Positions 22,943 through 34,942 of a DNA stretch of 64,000 nt are shown here, one piece after another. The DNA is from Macrolepiota albuminosa (lineage: Eukaryota; Basidiomycota; Agaricomycetes; Agaricales; Agaricaceae). Each line of letters begins with the position of its first letter. Position 1 is the first letter of the stretch. The stretch is taken from the NCBI GenBank assembly GCA_027475525.1, contig JAMWFC010000044.1:1241340-1305339 (forward strand). The letters are read 5' to 3'. The notes under the pieces are model-generated. The model was not told the origin of the DNA. It saw nothing but the letters and a program-made list of their open reading frames with translations, and ran no database searches. Both the position numbers and the translations under genes were made by a program.

Positions 22943-25747
22943 ATGGAATCCCAAGAACGTACGCAGCTATTTTCAACCCCTTCAGCCCTCTCACGAACTC
23001 TGCGCATAGCGCTTCTGCCACACAATGAGAACGGGTCGGACTCGGAGTTTCGTCGGCTGAACAGTCTGTATCCATTGTAGCCTTTGAAAGTCCTTGTCAG
23101 GACTCATTTTCTTCGACTGGCAGATGATACCCCATTAAAGAAGCTATACAACTCCAAGTTCACTTTTGTTTTCTCTTTCAAAACTTTGCTAGTTGTCGTA
23201 CTCGTCTTGTTGGTTGCGGCACTAGCGGGGACATTCATGTATCCGTTCAAAACTAGCACGGACCTGTCAGACATTGGACATACGGTTGGAAGACTACCAT
23301 GTAAGGTGCTATCTTATAGACAAGCTTCTGCTGACTGTGATCCCGTGGATACAAGTCATGGGTTATAATAGTACGTTCAATGCCAAGTATATTCATCGAC
23401 TTGGATTTAATCATTTGTGCAGCGTGGAACGCATATTACGTTTGTATCTACTCTTCCTTCTATTCATGCCCGCTGAACATTGACATAGTGTGATATCAAT
23501 GAGGAAAAGATTCTCGAAACGGCCAGACTTATGAAGTCACTGGGACTCATCGTACATCTCAATCTCCCTTTTCAACACGTTACCTCACTCAATATAGGAT
23601 GTCGGGTATAACCACATGAACTTGGATGATTGTTATTCGGAGAAGGAGCGCAGTCCATCTGGGGATATTGTCGCGAGTGCGTAACCTCCCCTCCAATCTC
23701 ATACCATCAGCGGGTACGAGCTAGCTCTCCACAGACAAAGAACGGTTTCCGTCGGGTATGAATTACCTCACTGATCAGCTGCACAAGCTTGGATTGTGAG
23801 CGTTATATTCCTACTCCATCTTTTTGCTAAGCCTTTAATGTGAATATTGATAGAAAAGCGGGAATTGTAAGACTTTTATGTACCCTGAGGTTATAAGACC
23901 ACTGAAATGACCCGACGGAAGTATAGCGATTCTGGTTGGGTAACATGCCAACGCTATCCAGGATCCTTCCAGAACGAGGAAAGGCATGTGGACCTATGAC
24001 CTTCGTCAATCGTTCCACGCATGACCGGTTACTTCAGGGACATTAAACTCTTTCAAGACTGGGGATTTGATCTTCTCAAGTATGGAATTATCTCCTTTCG
24101 TGGAATCTACTGACGACGTTTAGGTATGATAATTGCGGTGGTATGCTTGATTTTTGCGTCCCTCAAACGTACTAGTGACTACCTAGCTATTTGCCAGTTC
24201 CTTACGATAGTATCGTAAAAGAAGGCCTAGTTGGAAGTATGGAATTCTTATTCATTCTCTGCCAACGCCTACTTACAAAGAACTCTCAGAATATACGCGC
24301 ATGGCCAAGGCGATCAAGGACTTGTCAAGGTCGTCAGGAAAGCCTCCAATTCTATTTTCGATATGCGAGTGGGGCAGAGTGAATTTTGTTCCTTTCTTCC
24401 TCGTTCTACATCTATCTTATAAGTTCACGGTTTCGTAGGCACAGCCGTGGATATGGGCGCGGAACCTTGGACAAACGTGGAGAGTAGGTGATTCTTGTTC
24501 TGTCGGGATAAATCCATGCACACTGCTTTGCGCATAGACGACAGAAGATATTGGTAAGAGATTTATGATCAGTCGTACTTACGACCTCCTCACAAAATCG
24601 AAGCACCGGAATGGTGGGTGCTAAGCAAGATTATCAATAGGTAAGCTTGTCTTGCACTGTTGAAACAAGCTAGCTGCATGAATACTGGTCACGCAGGAAC
24701 TCATTCATCGCCTGGGCATCCGACTTTTACGGTCACAACGACATGGATATCGTGAATACCTCTATCATGCTCCCCTTGGTTGATTTACTTTCCTGTTGCC
24801 TTATTGATAGCTCGAAGTGTAGGTTCAAATCGTGACCTATTAGTCAAATCTGTTTGACGCACACAGTGGGAACGGACATTTAACCTACGATGAAGCTAAA
24901 TCACACTTTACGGCGTGGGCGCTGATGAAGTCACCGCTTCTTATCGTATGTCTTTGCGAACTTGACCACTAGCCAGCTACTTACCTTCATCATAGTCTAC
25001 AAATGTGAGCCTACATTTGACTAATGTGGATGATACTAAACAAGTATCTCTGGTAGCTGGCGACCATCTCGAAACAGACTCTTGAGATTCTTAAGAACAG
25101 GGAGATCATTGCTATCAATCAGGACTCCGTAGTTGGAGCGTCCATCATACCTTTCAGATGGGGAATCAACGTAGAATCACTCAATTTCAGCTTCATTCTT
25201 CATCTCTTATGTCTCCTTCATATAGCCTGCTTGGACACACAACATATCCCATCCTGCACAATATTGGAGTGGGGAAAGCCAGAACGGCACCGTGATAATG
25301 CTAGTATGTTATTACCTCCTTGCCTGACACAGGACCTTCGTTAATCATCATCCTCAAGCTGAATGTACTAGATCGTCCTGCAGACATGTTCTTCAACCTA
25401 ACTGAGTCACCTTGGATCCGCGCTGGCCGTCAGTATAACGTCCGGGTATGTTCTCTCGCTGTTTGATATTTTCGCAAGAATCTCAGATGTGTCCCCAGGA
25501 TCTATGGACCCACACCGATAACGGAACAGCCGTGCGCAACTTCACCGCATTCCAGGTCCCACCGCATGGCGTCGTGGCGCTGCTGCTGACAGATGCGGGC
25601 GACGAGCCAGCAGGGCTATGGCCGCCCTGTGTGCGCTTCGAGTGGTGCATGGATCAGAACGGGACGAGGCTCGATAATATCGGCTTTGGCGAGGGGAATG
25701 AAGATACGAGAAGGAAACGAGGTTGGCCTGCGCTGGATGCGGCTTAG
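22943..25747 (+). CDS. Alpha-galactosidase, glycoside hydrolase family 27, membrane-anchored
   Basis: Retaining GH27 enzyme releasing terminal alpha-galactose. Many short introns. Recognisable exons: GYNTWNAYYCDINEEKILETA, DVGYNHMNLDDCYSEKERSP, GIYSDSGWVTCQRYPGS, the nucleophile Asp in LLKYDNC (24070-24135, split by an intron), ICEWG, NGHLTYDEAKSHFTAWALMKSPLLI, IINQDSVVGA-type sequence, and a C-terminal beta domain ending RRKRGWPALDAA. Before the catalytic domain lies KFTFVFSFKTLLVVVLVLLVAALAG, a single membrane segment not at the very N-terminus, which suggests a type II anchored form. The start is uncertain. An ATG at 22943 (MESQERTQLFSTPS) opens a frame that must be joined by an intron near 23060-23090; the frame beginning 23084 has no upstream ATG. 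Confidence 0.82.
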
Positions 25748-26199
25748 CTTTGGCAATAAAAGTGTTTGTAATTTTTTGTATTATGGTTCGTAGGTTTACC
25801 CTCAAATTACATGAGCTGTACCCGCTCTTTTTCCTAACTTCTTTTTAGAGAAACGTTTAACTATATCACAATTATTGATTGTGGGTTGCTAACGTCTACA
25901 GGAGTTGAGGATGACAACCACAGCCATGCTCTTCCACACCTTTTCTCATTACGTCTGTTCTTATAATCCTATCATCATTCACTTTTACCAACATATGGAC
26001 ATTGGCTCAGCGCGCGTCGATTTTTCCCATCGAAAATGATCTAATTGTTCACGTTAACTGAAAAAATTGAGATAGTATTGATCAGCTCATGGGCATTTGG
26101 ATGCTAATCGAGGCACCTAGCACAGCCCTTCATTTCATTTCTTCAAGTTGATTGATCTATGTCAATTCTGGAAGATGCGCGAATTTATGGAGAAAGGCT

Positions 26200-26525
26200 G
26201 GTATCGGATCTTGTGCATATGTAATTGGCTCAATCGCGATCCAGTAAAGTGCGCAAGTATCGGATCTTGTGCATCTGGAAAATGGCTCAATCCTAGTCTG
26301 GAGAAACAACGTCACTACGTGGTAGTAGTACGATTCCCGCACAGTAGGCCTCTACGAACGAGTTGATGCGGCGCACTTCAAGGTTTTCCCCCTCCTATTT
26401 GAACAAGTGCACAAATGAGTCGACGGCCTCTCATGTCATCATATATTATTAATATGAAGCGCGAATTCTTGGAAGACAAACCTTGATGCATCCAAAAAAT
26501 GGCTCACTCCCGATCTGGAATGGGC
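26200..26525 (+). promoter_or_regulatory. Three-copy promoter motif upstream of metallothionein
   Basis: Three related copies: gtatcggatcttgtgcat followed by ttggctcaatcgcgatcc (about 26202-26243), gtatcggatcttgtgcat followed by atggctcaatcctagtct (about 26258-26301), and gcatccaaaaaatggctcactcccgatctgg (about 26484-26518). The core is TGGCTCAATCNNGATC-like. Their place before a metallothionein suggests metal-responsive elements, but I know no factor for this core. Confidence 0.4.
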
Positions 26526-26597
26526 AGCGCCACTTGAAACACATGATGTACATGGTTTACGCAAATATGACTCACATACGTCATACCCTCGCATGCG

Positions 26598-26605
26598 TAT
26601 ATAAA
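26598..26605 (+). promoter_or_regulatory. TATA box of the metallothionein gene
   Basis: TATATAAA, 62 bp before the ATG, a position typical for a strongly inducible fungal gene. Confidence 0.6.
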
Positions 26606-26666
26606 CCTTCTCTCACAACAGGAGGATCTCAGACTTTCGTCTACGCACACCACTACAGACCCTATT

Positions 26667-26970
26667 ATGGCCACTGACTGCACCTGCCAAACCAACTGCG
26701 GGTGAGTATAAGGAATGATCCGAATACTAATCGCTGTCGCTGATTTCACCTCGCCACCTCTCAGAGCTTGCGGGCCCCAGGGAACTGGATGCGCTTGTCC
26801 CAAGAATACCTGCAATTGCAACAACTGCAGCAACAAGAAGCACACGGCGAATGTGAGGCGATCATCTTCTCGATATACTTGCTGAGTGTCTAATATTTGC
26901 AAAGTGTCATTGCACCACCGAAGGAGAGCAGTGCCCGTGCTTGAAGTCAGACAAGCCCTGCACTTGTTGA
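26667..26970 (+). CDS. Metallothionein, 62 aa, 15 cysteines
   Basis: Small cysteine-rich metal-binding protein, expected to sequester Cu(I), Zn or Cd in the cytosol. Three exons (26667-26701, 26765-26852, 26905-26970) join in phase to 189 nt. The product begins MATDCTCQTNCGACGPQGTG, has a middle part with CACPKNTCNCNNC, a Cys-free linker SNKKHTAN encoded at the end of exon 2, and a second Cys block (CHCTTEGEQCPC...CTC) ending exactly at the stop. There are nine Cys before the linker and six after it, mostly in C-x-C pairs, with no aromatic residues. The linker suggests two metal clusters. Donors gtgagt and gtgagg with AG acceptors are convincing. The gene is too small to stand out as an ORF. 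A TATA box and a repeated promoter motif lie upstream. Confidence 0.88.
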
Positions 26971-27598
26971 GCAATTCCATCATTGTCGGAAAACCGAATT
27001 TATTCTGTTGTCGCACAAGTCGTTCGTCCCTTGTCCCCAGTTCTTAGTAGTGTACATCATCCCTTTGTGGAGTTGCACTATTATAAGAATCTCGAATTGC
27101 CTGCTCAGCGCTTAGCGCTCAACCCTCAGCCCTCAACATGATTGGCCAGCACCATCTGTATTCTATCGTGCATGCCGTCATTCGTTCTCTGACAGATCTA
27201 GAACTGTTGTTAACTACTGAGTGTCGAAATGTTTTACTCTGCATCTGAACTGTGGCAGGTTTAATGCTGAGGAACATCGAGACGAATTATGTAGCCGATA
27301 GCTAGAAGGCAAAGTTTAGTCAGGGATTATCATTGAGATTCAGGAAAAGAGCGATTTGAATAGTGTAAGTCAACCATGGGCAAACGTCTGGTAGAAATGA
27401 ATAATGATTAGGACTCAAAGATAGTGTAAAACTTGCCGTTTGGTCCCCCGAAGAAGTACATGTATTATTGTCAAACTTCTGGTTTACAGCTGAGTCATCG
27501 TTAGATAGGTTGCCTGGAGTCTTATTTTTTTGCTCAAAAAGGCCAAGACCAAGGTTCTGTCATCAAAAATGTGACAGGTCCTTCTAAGTGGAGGTTAA
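26971..27598. other. Spacer, no gene seen
   Basis: Contains the metallothionein 3' UTR and a short repeat of gctcagcgcttagcgctcaaccctcagccctcaac-like text near 27100. No coding or structural RNA signal recognised. Confidence 0.5.
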
Positions 27599-28129
27599 TC
27601 ATACCATTTCGATATAACGCTCCGCATCCTCCCCGATACACTCAATGTTCAAACTTGACGGATCGGCTTGCCGTTGTTGCTCGATGGCTGCGTTTGCGGC
27701 TGCAAGTTCAGGTAGGAACGCCTGCACGCGTGCTAGAAGGTCACTAAGAGGCACATCATGGGGTATTTAGCGTTCGCTGGGTAGTGAAATTGAATTGTGA
27801 AGCGGAGAAGGGGTATTGAGTTTTTCGAGGGTCGACTCTATCGTGTCAATTAGTGAAGAATAGGAGAGAGAACAATGGCATGGAACGCCGAAATCTCGCA
27901 TCTTCGTCTTCAACGTCAAGTTTCTCACATATGTGCCTTGTCTGTCATTTACAGATACTTCAAGGTCACTGATAATTAAAGTTCTGTTAATCTTATCAGA
28001 TACAGAGTATTTGATGGCGGACCAGAGTTGGAGAGCCTCTTCCCATTTTTGTCGACTCCTCTTCTTACGACCCTTGAAAGGCTTTAATCGATGATGGCTG
28101 TCCCGTCTCGTGTTTCTAGAAGTTTTCAT
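27599..28129 (-). pseudogene. NOPCHAP1/DUF4598-like gene with an in-frame stop
   Basis: The C-terminal 55 codons (27766-27599) read IPHDVPLSDLLARVQAFLPE, then AANAAIEQQ, ADPSSLNIECIGEDAERYIEMV. This matches the SRVxAFLPxxxxxN...D.ENI...ERYIEM pattern of DUF4598 proteins such as the R2TP/box C/D snoRNP cofactor NOPCHAP1. The same frame is open upstream to an ATG at 28129 (MKTSRNTRRDSHHRLKPFKG) and includes LEKLNTPSPLHNSISLPSER, a plausible family N-terminal part. It is interrupted by a TAA at 27767-27769. Either the gene is dead, a base is wrong, or a short intron removes the stop. The upstream part also contains possible introns. Function is by family resemblance only. Confidence 0.5.
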
Positions 28130-28504
28130 ACAAGCTTACCACAACAGCCACTGTTCTGCTTGTGCTACTACTACCCACAAATACCAGACTTTTTCACGCC
28201 CTAGCTGTGTCTGATTTGTATGGTGTATTACAAGGTCACCAGTATCTCGTCTTTCCAGTTTTAATTGGGAGCTAGACCACCTACTCGACTTCTAAACTAG
28301 AAGAAAACATGTTCCGAAATAGAATCGCCATCGACTTTGGTAGTGATGCTCACGTCGTACCCGATGCTTCTACTTACTTCAACAAGCTAATTTGCTCTTG
28401 AGCACCCTTCGGTGCTCTGCTGACGAATGACTCGGCAAAGTCACACCAATCTTTTGAACGTATATAAAGGTCGTCTGTTCCTCGATTTCCCCCGCTTATC
28501 CACA
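28130..28504. promoter_or_regulatory. Divergent promoter region with laccase TATA box
   Basis: Between the NOPCHAP1-like gene and laccase. TATATAAA at 28461-28468 lies 37 bp before the laccase ATG. Nothing else recognised. Confidence 0.5.
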
Positions 28505-30660
28505 ATGTTCAGAAATCTTCTGGTTGTTGTTGTCAAGTTTCTATGGGTTGTTAATGCTGTCACGATTGGACCCACAGGCGAATTGGTCATTAACAACAAA
28601 GGAATTGCTCCCGACGGTTTCCTCCGCCCGTAAGTCCTCTGCAACATTTCGTAGGACTGTGACGTTGAGCTCAGAATAGGAGTACTCTTGCCGGAGACAC
28701 TTTCCCTGGACCCGTTATCGTCGGACAAAAGGTAAATTGAGTAGAGCTGGACTTTAAGTAGTTTCGTGAACCAGCTCACGAAAGGAACATCGTAGGGTGA
28801 TCGCTTTAAGATCAATGTGACCAATAATTTGATTGACCCCAGCATGTATCGTGCGACCACCGTCGTAAGCTTGTTTCTTCCATTGCATCCGAACTATGTT
28901 CACTGCGATCTGAGTCTATAGCATTGGCACGGTATTTTCCAGAACGGTACCAATTGGGCAGACGGGGGCGCAATGGTCTCTCAGTGCCCCATCGTCCAAA
29001 ACTCGTCCTTTCTCTATGATTTCAACATCTTTGACCAGGCGGGGACCTTCTGGTATCACTCCCATTATTGTGCGTGCCAACCTGTGTCTGTGGGGAGTTT
29101 TAACTTACGCACCCATCAGCCGTCCAATACTGCGATGGTCTTCGTGGTGCATTCATCGTGTACGATCCCCAAGACAAGTACAAGGACCTTTACGACGTCG
29201 ATGATGGTCGGTCCCACGATTGTCTACTTCGTTGATTGACCTTACTTCACAGAATCTACCATAATCACACTGGCTGACTGGTAAGTCCGTGTACCGCTTG
29301 TCTACAAACTATTGTCGACTCATTTTTACAGGTACCACCTTGTCGCGGTACAGCATCCTGCCCAACCAGTCACAACACTCATCAACGGACTCGGACGCAC
29401 GAGCGCAACGGACGTCAACAATACCAACACCCCGTTGGCTGTTGTCAGCGTGACTCAGGGGAAACGCTACCGCTTCCGCATCATCGGACTTTCCTGCGAT
29501 TCGCCCTACAACTTTACCATTCACGATCACAAGCTAACCATTATTGAGACCGATGGCGAATATACTACCCCAGTTGTTGTAGACTCCCTCTGGGTGTACG
29601 CCGGCCAGCGATATTCCGTTATCATGAACGCCACTCAACCCGTCAACAATTACTGGATCCGCGCTGACCCACTATCCTCCAGACAAAAATCAGGGTTTGA
29701 AGGCGGGCGGAATTCTGCGATCTTGAGATACGCAGGTGCGCCGGTAAAGGAACCTACGACCAATTCCATATCCAAACACCCGCTTAATGAAATCAACCTC
29801 CACAATCTAAACCAAAAGAAACCTCCTGGTGAACGTCGACTCGGTGGAGCAGATATCGTGATCCCAATCCGGCAGCGGTACCACGATGACACGCAGCTCT
29901 TTGACATCAACAATGTCACTTTTAGACCGCCTACTGTCCCGGTGCTCCTTCAGATCCTCAATGGCACGTACGATGTAGATCACTTGATGCCTCAAGGAAG
30001 TATCTACAAACTCAAGGCGAATTCTTCGGTTGAATTGCAAATTTATGGCCTCAGCCGAGGAGGGCCTGTGAGTACATGGAATTTCTTCCCAGTACACCTT
30101 GATATCTCAACCACTTTGGTCAGCATCCGTACCATTTGCATGGCGTATGTCCTCACAGAACACTGTTTGACACCCGTTGATATATCCTTGAGCTGTGTAT
30201 AGCATGCCTTTTACGTCGTCAAAGAGCCATACAGTAACGAGTTCAACTGGGATAATCCTGTGTACAGGGATACCATCAATACAGGTCTTGACGGCAACCT
30301 CACGGTAATCCGATTTTTCACGGATAATTCAGGTCCTTGGTTTCTCCATTGGTAAGTACTCACCAACGTTTGTACGCCAGTGTCTTACAACTGGATGTAG
30401 TCACATTGATTGGCACATAGACATGTTAGTCATATTCTCTTCTCAATCTAGCCGCACGTATTGATGTGTCCTGGGATAGGGGCTTGGCAATTGTTTTCGC
30501 GGAGAATCCAGAGGGTACGAAGGCTCATAACAAGCCTATACCTCGTGGGTCTCTTTTCGTTCTTTCCGACATTGGACATTCTCTGACGTACATTGTAGCT
30601 GCATTCGACAGGCTATGCCCAGCCTACGAGGCGCATAACCCTGACGTGGCGTACGAATAG
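28505..30660 (+). CDS. Laccase (multicopper oxidase)
   Basis: Secreted blue copper oxidase that couples phenol oxidation to reduction of O2 to water. It begins [18 protein letters not shown], a signal peptide; the in-frame ATG at 28427 would put this hydrophobic stretch too deep. All four copper-ligand signatures are visible: [24 protein letters not shown] (split by an intron), HPYHLHGHAFYVV (two introns) and WFLHCHIDWH (intron after LHC). The central domain is one long exon (29331-30066) with many N-glycosylation sequons. The product ends [12 protein letters not shown]...[16 protein letters not shown]. The sequence just after HCHIDWH departs from the family (IDM...[17 protein letters not shown] instead of a direct run to the last ligand region), so one splice there needs checking. 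It otherwise appears intact. Confidence 0.92.
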
Positions 30661-30906
30661 TTTCTTGATAGTATGATACATGCAAGAAAGCTGCTGGATG
30701 TTAGCCCAAAGCTATGAAGCTGAAAACATCTTGGTCGATGTGTTCTAGTATCTACTGTAGAAGGCTAGTTCATGTAAGAAGCAACTTGATCATAAATAAA
30801 GAGGGGCAAGCATCAACAAATGACGCTGGAAGCACATGGCACTTGTCCTTGACCACACCCCGCATCCACCCACTACCCGTCCATCCTCTTCTCCTCTTAC
30901 TTCCTA

Positions 30907-31824
30907 ATGGCCCCGACGTCTCAAGCTAATAAATCAGCTTCGTCACCTATCAATTGTAAGCTCCTGCTCATAGGCAACTCATCTGTCGGCAAGAGCAGCC
31001 TACTGCTTCGATTCTCCGACGAACAATGGTTGCCAGAAGACGAGAGCAGTGCGACCATTGGCGTCGACTTTCGGGTGAGTTAGAGCACTATGTCCGGTAC
31101 TGCCATGCCTCTGTATCAGGAGCTTACGTCGTCTTTGTAGGTGCACAAGATGGATGTGAAGGGGAAGAAAGTCAAGCTTAGTATATGGGTGAGTATTGCC
31201 TCCACAGCGTGTCGACTTCTGCACCTCATGGACTTCTTTATATCAGGATACCGCAGGCCAGGAAAGATTCCGTACTATTACATCATCATACTATCGTGGA
31301 GCACAAGGGATAATACTAGGTATGATTTCCTCACTGCCGACCTGCGCCTTGCTTCACCAGAACGTTTGATTCCCAGTGTATGATGTGGCAAACCGCGAAT
31401 CTTTTGATGCCCTCCCTCGATGGTATAGCGAGCTCGAAACATACGTCTCAGACTCTGTTGTCAAGATACTTGTTGGGAACAAACTCGACAAGGTGACGCC
31501 ATCCCTCTTGTCGTTTCCAGGCTTTCTTTTCTTATATATCAATCTCAGGAGTTCTCACGTCAAGTATCTACCGAGGAGGGGAAAGCCTTCGCGACCCGGA
31601 TGAACTCGTTGTTCATTGAAGCATCCGCGAAGACCGCATTGAACGTCAACGAGGCATTTCAAGAGGTTGTCGAGCAAATTCTCGAAACGCCGGAACTTTG
31701 GGAAGGGAAGAAATCAGGACAAAGTACGGGTGGTGGACGGGGCGGTATGCCAGGCGGCGTGCAGGTCGTCGGGCTTTCTGACCAACAAGGGCACAATGCT
31801 CAACATGGTAGCTGCGCGTGCTGA
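30907..31824 (+). CDS. Rab-family small GTPase, Rab18-like
   Basis: Membrane-traffic GTPase. [20 protein letters not shown] leads to the P-loop GNSSVGKSS, then ATIGVDF (effector region), [22 protein letters not shown] after splicing, NKLDK and EASAK for guanine recognition. It ends HGSCAC, a CxC prenylation site for geranylgeranyl transferase II. The stretch [24 protein letters not shown] and the C-terminal ETPELWE are typical of fungal Rab18/YptC-type proteins, which act at the ER and lipid droplets. Four introns of 45-60 bp. Convergent with the MFS gene, 150 bp between stops. Confidence 0.88.
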
Positions 31825-31974
31825 CACGAACTATTACTGATACCGTTAGAAGGGTTTTACACGCGTTCTTTCGGCTATGTATCATCATACAGTGTGTATA
31901 TCTATAATGATTAATTGGAGGATGTCGTGAGACGTGAAATTGTATTGATGATTGTCATCATAACTGTCGTATGA

Positions 31975-34497
31975 TCACAAAGTGTATCTAAAGTCTGGGG
32001 CCCTGTCGCCTAGCTTCCGAAGTTCCCCAGCTGTGAGTTTGCTCAATTCACCGCTTTCTTGAGCTTTCTCGAGGGCATCCCGCTTGTTGTTGATTCTGAT
32101 GTAGGACAAGACAGCAATGGGAAGACAGATGAAGCCAATTCCAACGAACATGAGCTCCATACCATCTAAAGAAAATGTTTTGATTGTAGGGAAAGTCAAT
32201 GTAACAATTGACGTACGTCCAAGAATGTAGCGAGGAGCATCTTGACCACGATAAATGTTACACGCGAAGGCACCACTAAAGTTTCCGATACCAATATGCA
32301 AGGCCAAACCGATTCCGCGCTTGTATTGGCCAGCGAGGTTATTTCCTAACCTATCCGTGTAGGTCAGACGAAACAGCTTCTGGAGTCTTTTTCATGAGAA
32401 AAGATGTATACCAAGCTACGACTCCAGGGAAAGCAGAGTATGATCCCGCGACAACGAAGAAGGTACCGAAGTACTTTACACCATGAGCCACGTTGGATAT
32501 ATTGATTGCAAATCCAAAGGCACACATCAGCAGCCCCGCTAGAATGAACGGCGAGCGCATCTTTATCTTGTCGGATAAAGAGGCAAAAATATATAGAATG
32601 ATAGCTGTGAGATGATCCGGAAAATCAACAAAAATAGGAAGGGGGAGGGACCTTTTAACATACTGGCGAATACAAACGGTGGTACTGTCAGGAGTTGACT
32701 GACTGCTGTGGAATAACCAAAACTGGAAGATGATCAGAGACTGTAGGGGATTTAAGTTCGAACAGGGATACGAACGAGTTGATAATGCTCCTAAACATGG
32801 GCCGTAGGTCAGTAATTGGAGCATAAAGAACCATCAAAAAACACTCACGGCAAGAAGAGTGTAATTCCATACACTTTAAAAGCTCAGAGTCTACAGCAAG
32901 GCTGAATCTCAAGATAACTTACGCGGAGCGATAACCGACATGTAGATCAGGATATGAAGCCACACTTGCCAATCCCCTACAGCGGACCAGAAGTGACGCA
33001 TCTCAAAGTGCTCTTCTTCACCGACTGAAGAGTTGTCGTATTCTACCGGGTTTATCAATCTATTTATGAACGGCCGAGAAGGAATGTGTTGGCATACTTT
33101 TCTTCCAAACGACATAAGAACGCTCTTCAAGTGTCAAAAAGCCCGCAGTGGCGGGGAAATCCACCATCACTGGTAAGAAGATTAAGAATGCCATTAACAT
33201 GGAATTCGAAGTCCTTCGGCTTACCTGAGAGGGCGAGTATACCTGCAAGAACTGTCAAGACACCTTCCAGAATCTGCCCAACATTAATATATACGTGCAA
33301 AAAGGGTTAATCGATAATGTACAAAGATCCACGACCATCCCTGAAGGCCTCCAACACCGTTCATATGACCAATACCAAATGCCAAAAGACCAGAGAAAGC
33401 ACCCGCTACAGATGCAGCTCCGAAAAACAGGCCTATCCGATACTGCAATTTGTAGCGTGGGTACCATATGCTTAAGCTATTACGAAGTGTTCAGCATCTG
33501 CATGAGTAGCTTTTCTTCGTTCAACCACATACTAGTAGACAACTCCGGGGAAAAGACCTGCTTCGGCAACACCGAGACAAATCCGAACACCAACGAGTTG
33601 GGGATACCTAGAACCATAAAACATTCAAACCTTTGGTAATCTATGTGTTTTAACTTACGTCTTCACTATTCCCATCATTGTTCTTCAGAAGTCTATGAGT
33701 CAGTTTCAGATTAAGGATCACCTCAAGAAGTCCTCACATGACGACGCCCCACAAAATCTATACGCGAAATTAACTCAGCACGGTTTCAGGGGGAAAAAAC
33801 AACGCACGGTAATCCCTGGTAACCACCTAAACGCATTGTTAGAGCCGATCATTAGATATAGAAGACGAATGGAGACACCTCGATGGTCTGAACTTCTTGA
33901 GCACAAGGCTACAATGCTGTTTAGTCGTACCAACATCACATGACTGCGAGATATACCTACTTGGCGGGGCATTCAAAGATACAGTATGGCTGGAGCAGAA
34001 GTTGGTTTTCCTGCAGGGAAAGGAGTCATAAGGACCCACAATGAAGTACATAGTCTGAAAAAGCCTCAACAAAATGTCAAGTTTAAGATCTAATGGTAAA
34101 ACACACCAAGGCGATGTTGTATTGATTCCCAGTCAAGTTAAGTTGCGTCACTAACCCTTGCAACTTTGCATTTCCTGTTTCGTGAACCTGAGTTTCTAAT
34201 ACGAGAGTACAAGTAGATACGACGTGCCAATGTTGCCTTTATAAATAAATCAGAACATAAGGCGGAGAGAGCACGATAGAGGAACTTGCCTCGGTCAATG
34301 AAGGACAATAAATATAGCAGAGCTAAAATAGGCATGAGCCGCGCATCAATCTTCCTGTACAGCTTCTCTTCCTGTGCTTCGGTAAGCTTGGGAGGTGGAG
34401 GAAGCGTAGAATCGCCGTCAAAGTCAAATATCGTGGTTTCATGGAACTCGACTAAGGCCTTCTCGTCGTGACTATGCGTCTCTTTCTCTTGCGACAT
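31975..34497 (-). CDS. MFS transporter, anion:cation symporter (Dal5/allantoate permease-like)
   Basis: Twelve-helix carrier gene broken into many small exons. The N-terminal exon (MSQEKETHSHDEKALVEFHE...KLYRKIDARLMPILALLYLLSFIDR) is typical of the Dal5/Tna1/Vht1 family, with RKIDARLMP before helix 1. Next come GNAKLQGLVTQLNLTGNQYNIAL and the family end MALHIGIGNFSGAFACNIYRGQDAPRY. The cytosolic tail ends LRKLGDRAPDFRYTL. Substrates in the family are vitamins, nicotinate, allantoate or organic acids; the choice cannot be made here. The first intron (34289-34175, 115 bp) begins gcaagt and ends acag, a second GC-AG intron in this window. Splicing of the middle exons was not worked out in full. 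Confidence 0.85.
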
Positions 34498-34942
34498 TGT
34501 TACCTACCTCGCGCTAACAATACAAGACTCTAGAATTTCCAAGTATTTATACAGCCGTGTGGCTGACCAGGGCAAAAATGCACCGGAAGATTTCTCGAAG
34601 TTGCATCCGCATGCAAGGAACATAATGATGTGAGAACGATTGCTCTGTGATTTGACCTGATTTGCTGGCCAAGTGACCATAGGGTAATAATCGTCCTCCT
34701 ATCAGATGTGTATACACAGAAGTACCAGAATGGTCAGCTGAGTGGGGTTAATGGCTGTTTTCAGCATCCCGTGACAGGAATGAGGGAGAAGCCAAGACAG
34801 TTCTTCACTGGATCCCCCATCCCCACCAGTGTAAGCTGAATCATGATTGGTTCGCCTCTGGGCCCGATTTACAGTCGACCACAGGTTTCCTTCAGCACCA
34901 AGCCATTTATTGTAACGTAACAAAGTTCAGATTACATCTACT
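34498..34942. other. Spacer between MFS gene start and kinase 3' end
   Basis: Expected to hold the MFS promoter. No gene or clear element seen. Confidence 0.5.

Larger units (their letters stand above)
25748..26666. other. Upstream region of the metallothionein gene
   Basis: No coding sequence recognised. The last 450 bp carry a repeated motif and a TATA box, annotated separately. Confidence 0.55.

Noticed and set aside
24805..24835. tRNA B-box-like ggttcaaatcg
   Set aside because: It lies in an intron of the alpha-galactosidase gene (gtgtaggttc...cacacag). No A box or cloverleaf could be formed around it.
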